From Lachnospiraceae bacterium UBA1755 (lineage in GTDB: Bacteria > Bacillota > Clostridia > Lachnospirales > Lachnospiraceae), in the NCBI GenBank assembly GCA_002314805.1, contig DCHJ01000062.1, positions 40,411 through 57,077 of the forward strand: a DNA stretch of 16,667 bases, in the 5' to 3' direction. The translations under genes were made by a program, and so were the position numbers. Under the pieces are notes generated by a model. It had not been told where the DNA came from. It did not search any database and saw only the letters and a program-made list of their open reading frames with translations. Positions within the stretch are counted from its first letter, which is position 1. The number at the start of each line of letters is the position of its first letter. Below are positions 15,159 to 16,667 of the stretch, piece by piece.

Positions 15159-16619
15159 TTATTGATTGAATTTCTCTATATATTCATCTGCAAGGCCTTC
15201 ACCGCCCTCATCGGTACGGTTTATACGTCTTACCACAGCTTCAAGACAGTCTACATCGAAAAACTCCAGCGCCTTTCTCGGGGAGCCCGTAAAAACCAGA
15301 TGTCCGGAATCGTCGCTTCCCTTTGCCAGTATGATGACCTGATCAAAAAGCTCAAAGGCTCTGTCCGGACTATGGGAAATAACCATCACTATCTTGCCTG
15401 TATCTGCAATGCTCCTTAAGTTTTCCATCAGAGATCTGGCCATGGTACCGTCAAGTCCCGAGTCCGGCTCGTCCAGAAAGAACAGGGACGGCCCTCCGAT
15501 ATATTCCACAGCGATCGACAGTCTCTTTCTCTGGCCGCCCGAAAGCTTGCCCACCAGAGAATCCTCTTCTCTTTCCAGACCCAGCATATGCATGGTCTCC
15601 CGTACGCTCTCCTCATAGTCCTCATCGGAAAGCCCCTCGGGAAGACGCATCTCAGCGGCATTGCGCAGGGTACTGTATACTGTATCGTTCATTCTCAGAA
15701 GATCCTGCTGCGGCACATATCCGATCTCGTACTTCATCCTGTCAAAATCAGTGTAAATATCCGTACCCTTGTACAGTATGCTTCCTTCCGCCGGTTCATA
15801 GCCCATAACTGCATTCATGAACGTAGTCTTTCCTGCTCCCGAACCGCCCAGTATAAGTACCATGCTGCCGGTATTTATCGAGAGATGTATATCTCTGAGC
15901 AGGGTATACTTCTTCATCTTTCTCCATGCAGTCCTGCGCTCGATATCTATCTCAAGCCCCGGACCGCCGCCGCCGTCCACGATCCTCCTGATGGAGTTGT
16001 CCGACTGAAAATACAGCTTCTGACCCGTGAAAATAAAATAATACTTCGCGATTCTGACAACATCCAGAGGACGCAGTCCCGCAGTTGTGTTAATTGCGAT
16101 ATTGTTAAGGAATGTACCATTAGTACTGCCGCAATCCGCAATTATCCATTCATTGCCGGTCTTTATGAATCTCGCATGATGCTTTGAAACCATCGGATCA
16201 CTAAGCAGTATGGATGCATCTCTGCCGGCCTCCAGCTCACGTATCTCCGGGCCCAGGCTCTGACTGTTCCATTTTGCCTCCGATATATAGCTGACAGAGT
16301 AGATCAGGAGCACTTCATTCTGAATATCCGTATGATTGCTTATCCTGATGATATCTCCGTCATTAAGCAGATATGGCACATGCGGTACAGCATGCTGTCC
16401 GTTGATCACCGTCCCGTTGGAGCTCCCCATATCCGTAATGACCGTGCCTTCTCCTGTATCCTCTATGACAGCATGAACCCTTGAAACTGACATCACAGGT
16501 ATCCCGATCGCAGGATGATTATATCCGTCATCTCTTCCGATATCCATCCTGCCCTGCAGCTCAAATATCATGACGCTGTCATTCCAATACCCGAATAGCC
16601 TCGGCATGCGATTATTCAT
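15159..16619 (-). CDS. ABC transporter ATPase with two N-terminal FHA domains
   Basis: This 486-residue cytoplasmic ATPase fuses two phosphothreonine-binding domains to an ABC engine. FHA one (about 8-95) has MDIGRDD (Arg29), SVSRVHA (44-50) and GSSNGT (65-70). FHA two (about 125-200) has EAGRDASI (Arg133), VSKHHAR (144-150) and GSTNGTF (164-170). The ABC domain (about 222-450) has Walker A GGSGAGKTT (258-266), Q-loop PQQD (303-306), signature LSGGQRKR (359-366), Walker B LFFLDEP (379-385) and the switch His416. All key residues are present in both FHA domains and the ATPase. The signature and D-loop resemble ABCG exporters, as does the partner permease 15 bases downstream. Kinase-controlled export through FHA binding is inferred from Rv1747, which PknF phosphorylates. 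GGGG eight bases before the ATG supports the start. Confidence 0.94.
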   Translation of the reverse strand: MNNRMPRLFGYWNDSVMIFELQGRMDIGRDDGYNHPAIGIPVMSVSRVHAVIEDTGEGTVITDMGSSNGTVINGQHAVPHVPYLLNDGDIIRISNHTDIQNEVLLIYSVSYISEAKWNSQSLGPEIRELEAGRDASILLSDPMVSKHHARFIKTGNEWIIADCGSTNGTFLNNIAINTTAGLRPLDVVRIAKYYFIFTGQKLYFQSDNSIRRIVDGGGGPGLEIDIERRTAWRKMKKYTLLRDIHLSINTGSMVLILGGSGAGKTTFMNAVMGYEPAEGSILYKGTDIYTDFDRMKYEIGYVPQQDLLRMNDTVYSTLRNAAEMRLPEGLSDEDYEESVRETMHMLGLEREEDSLVGKLSGGQRKRLSIAVEYIGGPSLFFLDEPDSGLDGTMARSLMENLRSIADTGKIVMVISHSPDRAFELFDQVIILAKGSDDSGHLVFTGSPRKALEFFDVDCLEAVVRRINRTDEGGEGLADEYIEKFNQ

Positions 16620-16647
16620 ATTTCCAACCCCTTATACCCGTCTGGTA

Positions 16648-16663
16648 GTGTCAAATCTGACAC
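16648..16663. promoter_or_regulatory. Palindrome upstream of the FHA-ABC/kinase operon
   Basis: GTGTCA (16648-16653) and TGACAC (16658-16663) flank AATC, a perfect 6-bp inverted repeat 29 bases before the first operon gene. On the minus strand it contains TTGACA, but TATAAG follows after only 12 bases, too close for a normal promoter. It is an operator candidate; the true promoter may lie beyond the window. Confidence 0.4.
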
Positions 16664-16667
16664 ACCT

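Noticed and set aside
8186..16619. Type VI secretion or ESX secretion locus
   Set aside because: Kinase, PP2C and FHA parts recall type VI control, but no sheath, VgrG, TssM, FtsK-type ATPase or WXG100 gene is present in the window.
16649..16654. TTGACA as the -35 box of the FHA-ABC operon
   Set aside because: The only following TATAAG-like box is 12 bases away, too close for a standard promoter.

Overview
The window looks like a chromosomal segment from a Gram-positive anaerobe of the class Clostridia, most likely a Lachnospiraceae member with intermediate GC. The reasons are a lysine riboswitch ahead of dapA, strong GGAG-type ribosome binding sites, a trigger-factor-like lipoprotein, Zn-ribbon/PASTA serine/threonine kinases, and a secreted protein with choline-binding-type repeats. 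Genus is not resolvable by eye. Every gene I accept lies on the minus strand, so transcription runs from high to low coordinates.

Region 1 (1-1783) is a lysine-biosynthesis unit: promoter, complete lysine riboswitch with antiterminator and terminator, dapA, then dapB cut by the window edge and overlapping dapA by one base. DapB carries an Ala/Thr/Gly/Ser-rich insertion. Region 2 (about 1784-8000) is mostly housekeeping: an odd structured intergenic element, a DUF554 membrane protein overlapping an RluA-type pseudouridine synthase, a GIY-YIG (UPF0213) protein, an exported trigger-factor-like PPIase lipoprotein, an M18 aminopeptidase, and a two-S1-domain RNA-binding protein with its own promoter.

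Region 3 (8186-16619) is the notable part: six tightly packed genes that read as one operon. In transcription order they are an FHA-FHA-ABC ATPase, an ABC-2/ABCG-type permease, a PP2C phosphatase, a Zn-ribbon kinase whose extracellular half resembles a family-1 solute-binding protein, a Zn-ribbon kinase with about four extracellular PASTA repeats and a Gln/Thr-rich tail, and a secreted cell-wall-binding repeat protein. Several junctions are 4-8 base overlaps or gaps of 15-87 bases.

The model I infer is a phospho-signalling system across the membrane. Two receptor kinases sense different extracellular cues (a small ligand or peptide by the solute-binding domain, wall fragments by PASTA). PP2C reverses phosphorylation, and phosphothreonine is read by the FHA domains of an ABC exporter resembling a split mycobacterial Rv1747. 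The secreted wall-binding protein may be an output or client. The individual families are recognisable; the kinase/solute-binding-protein fusion and this full combination are the unusual points. Novelty cannot be judged without a database search.
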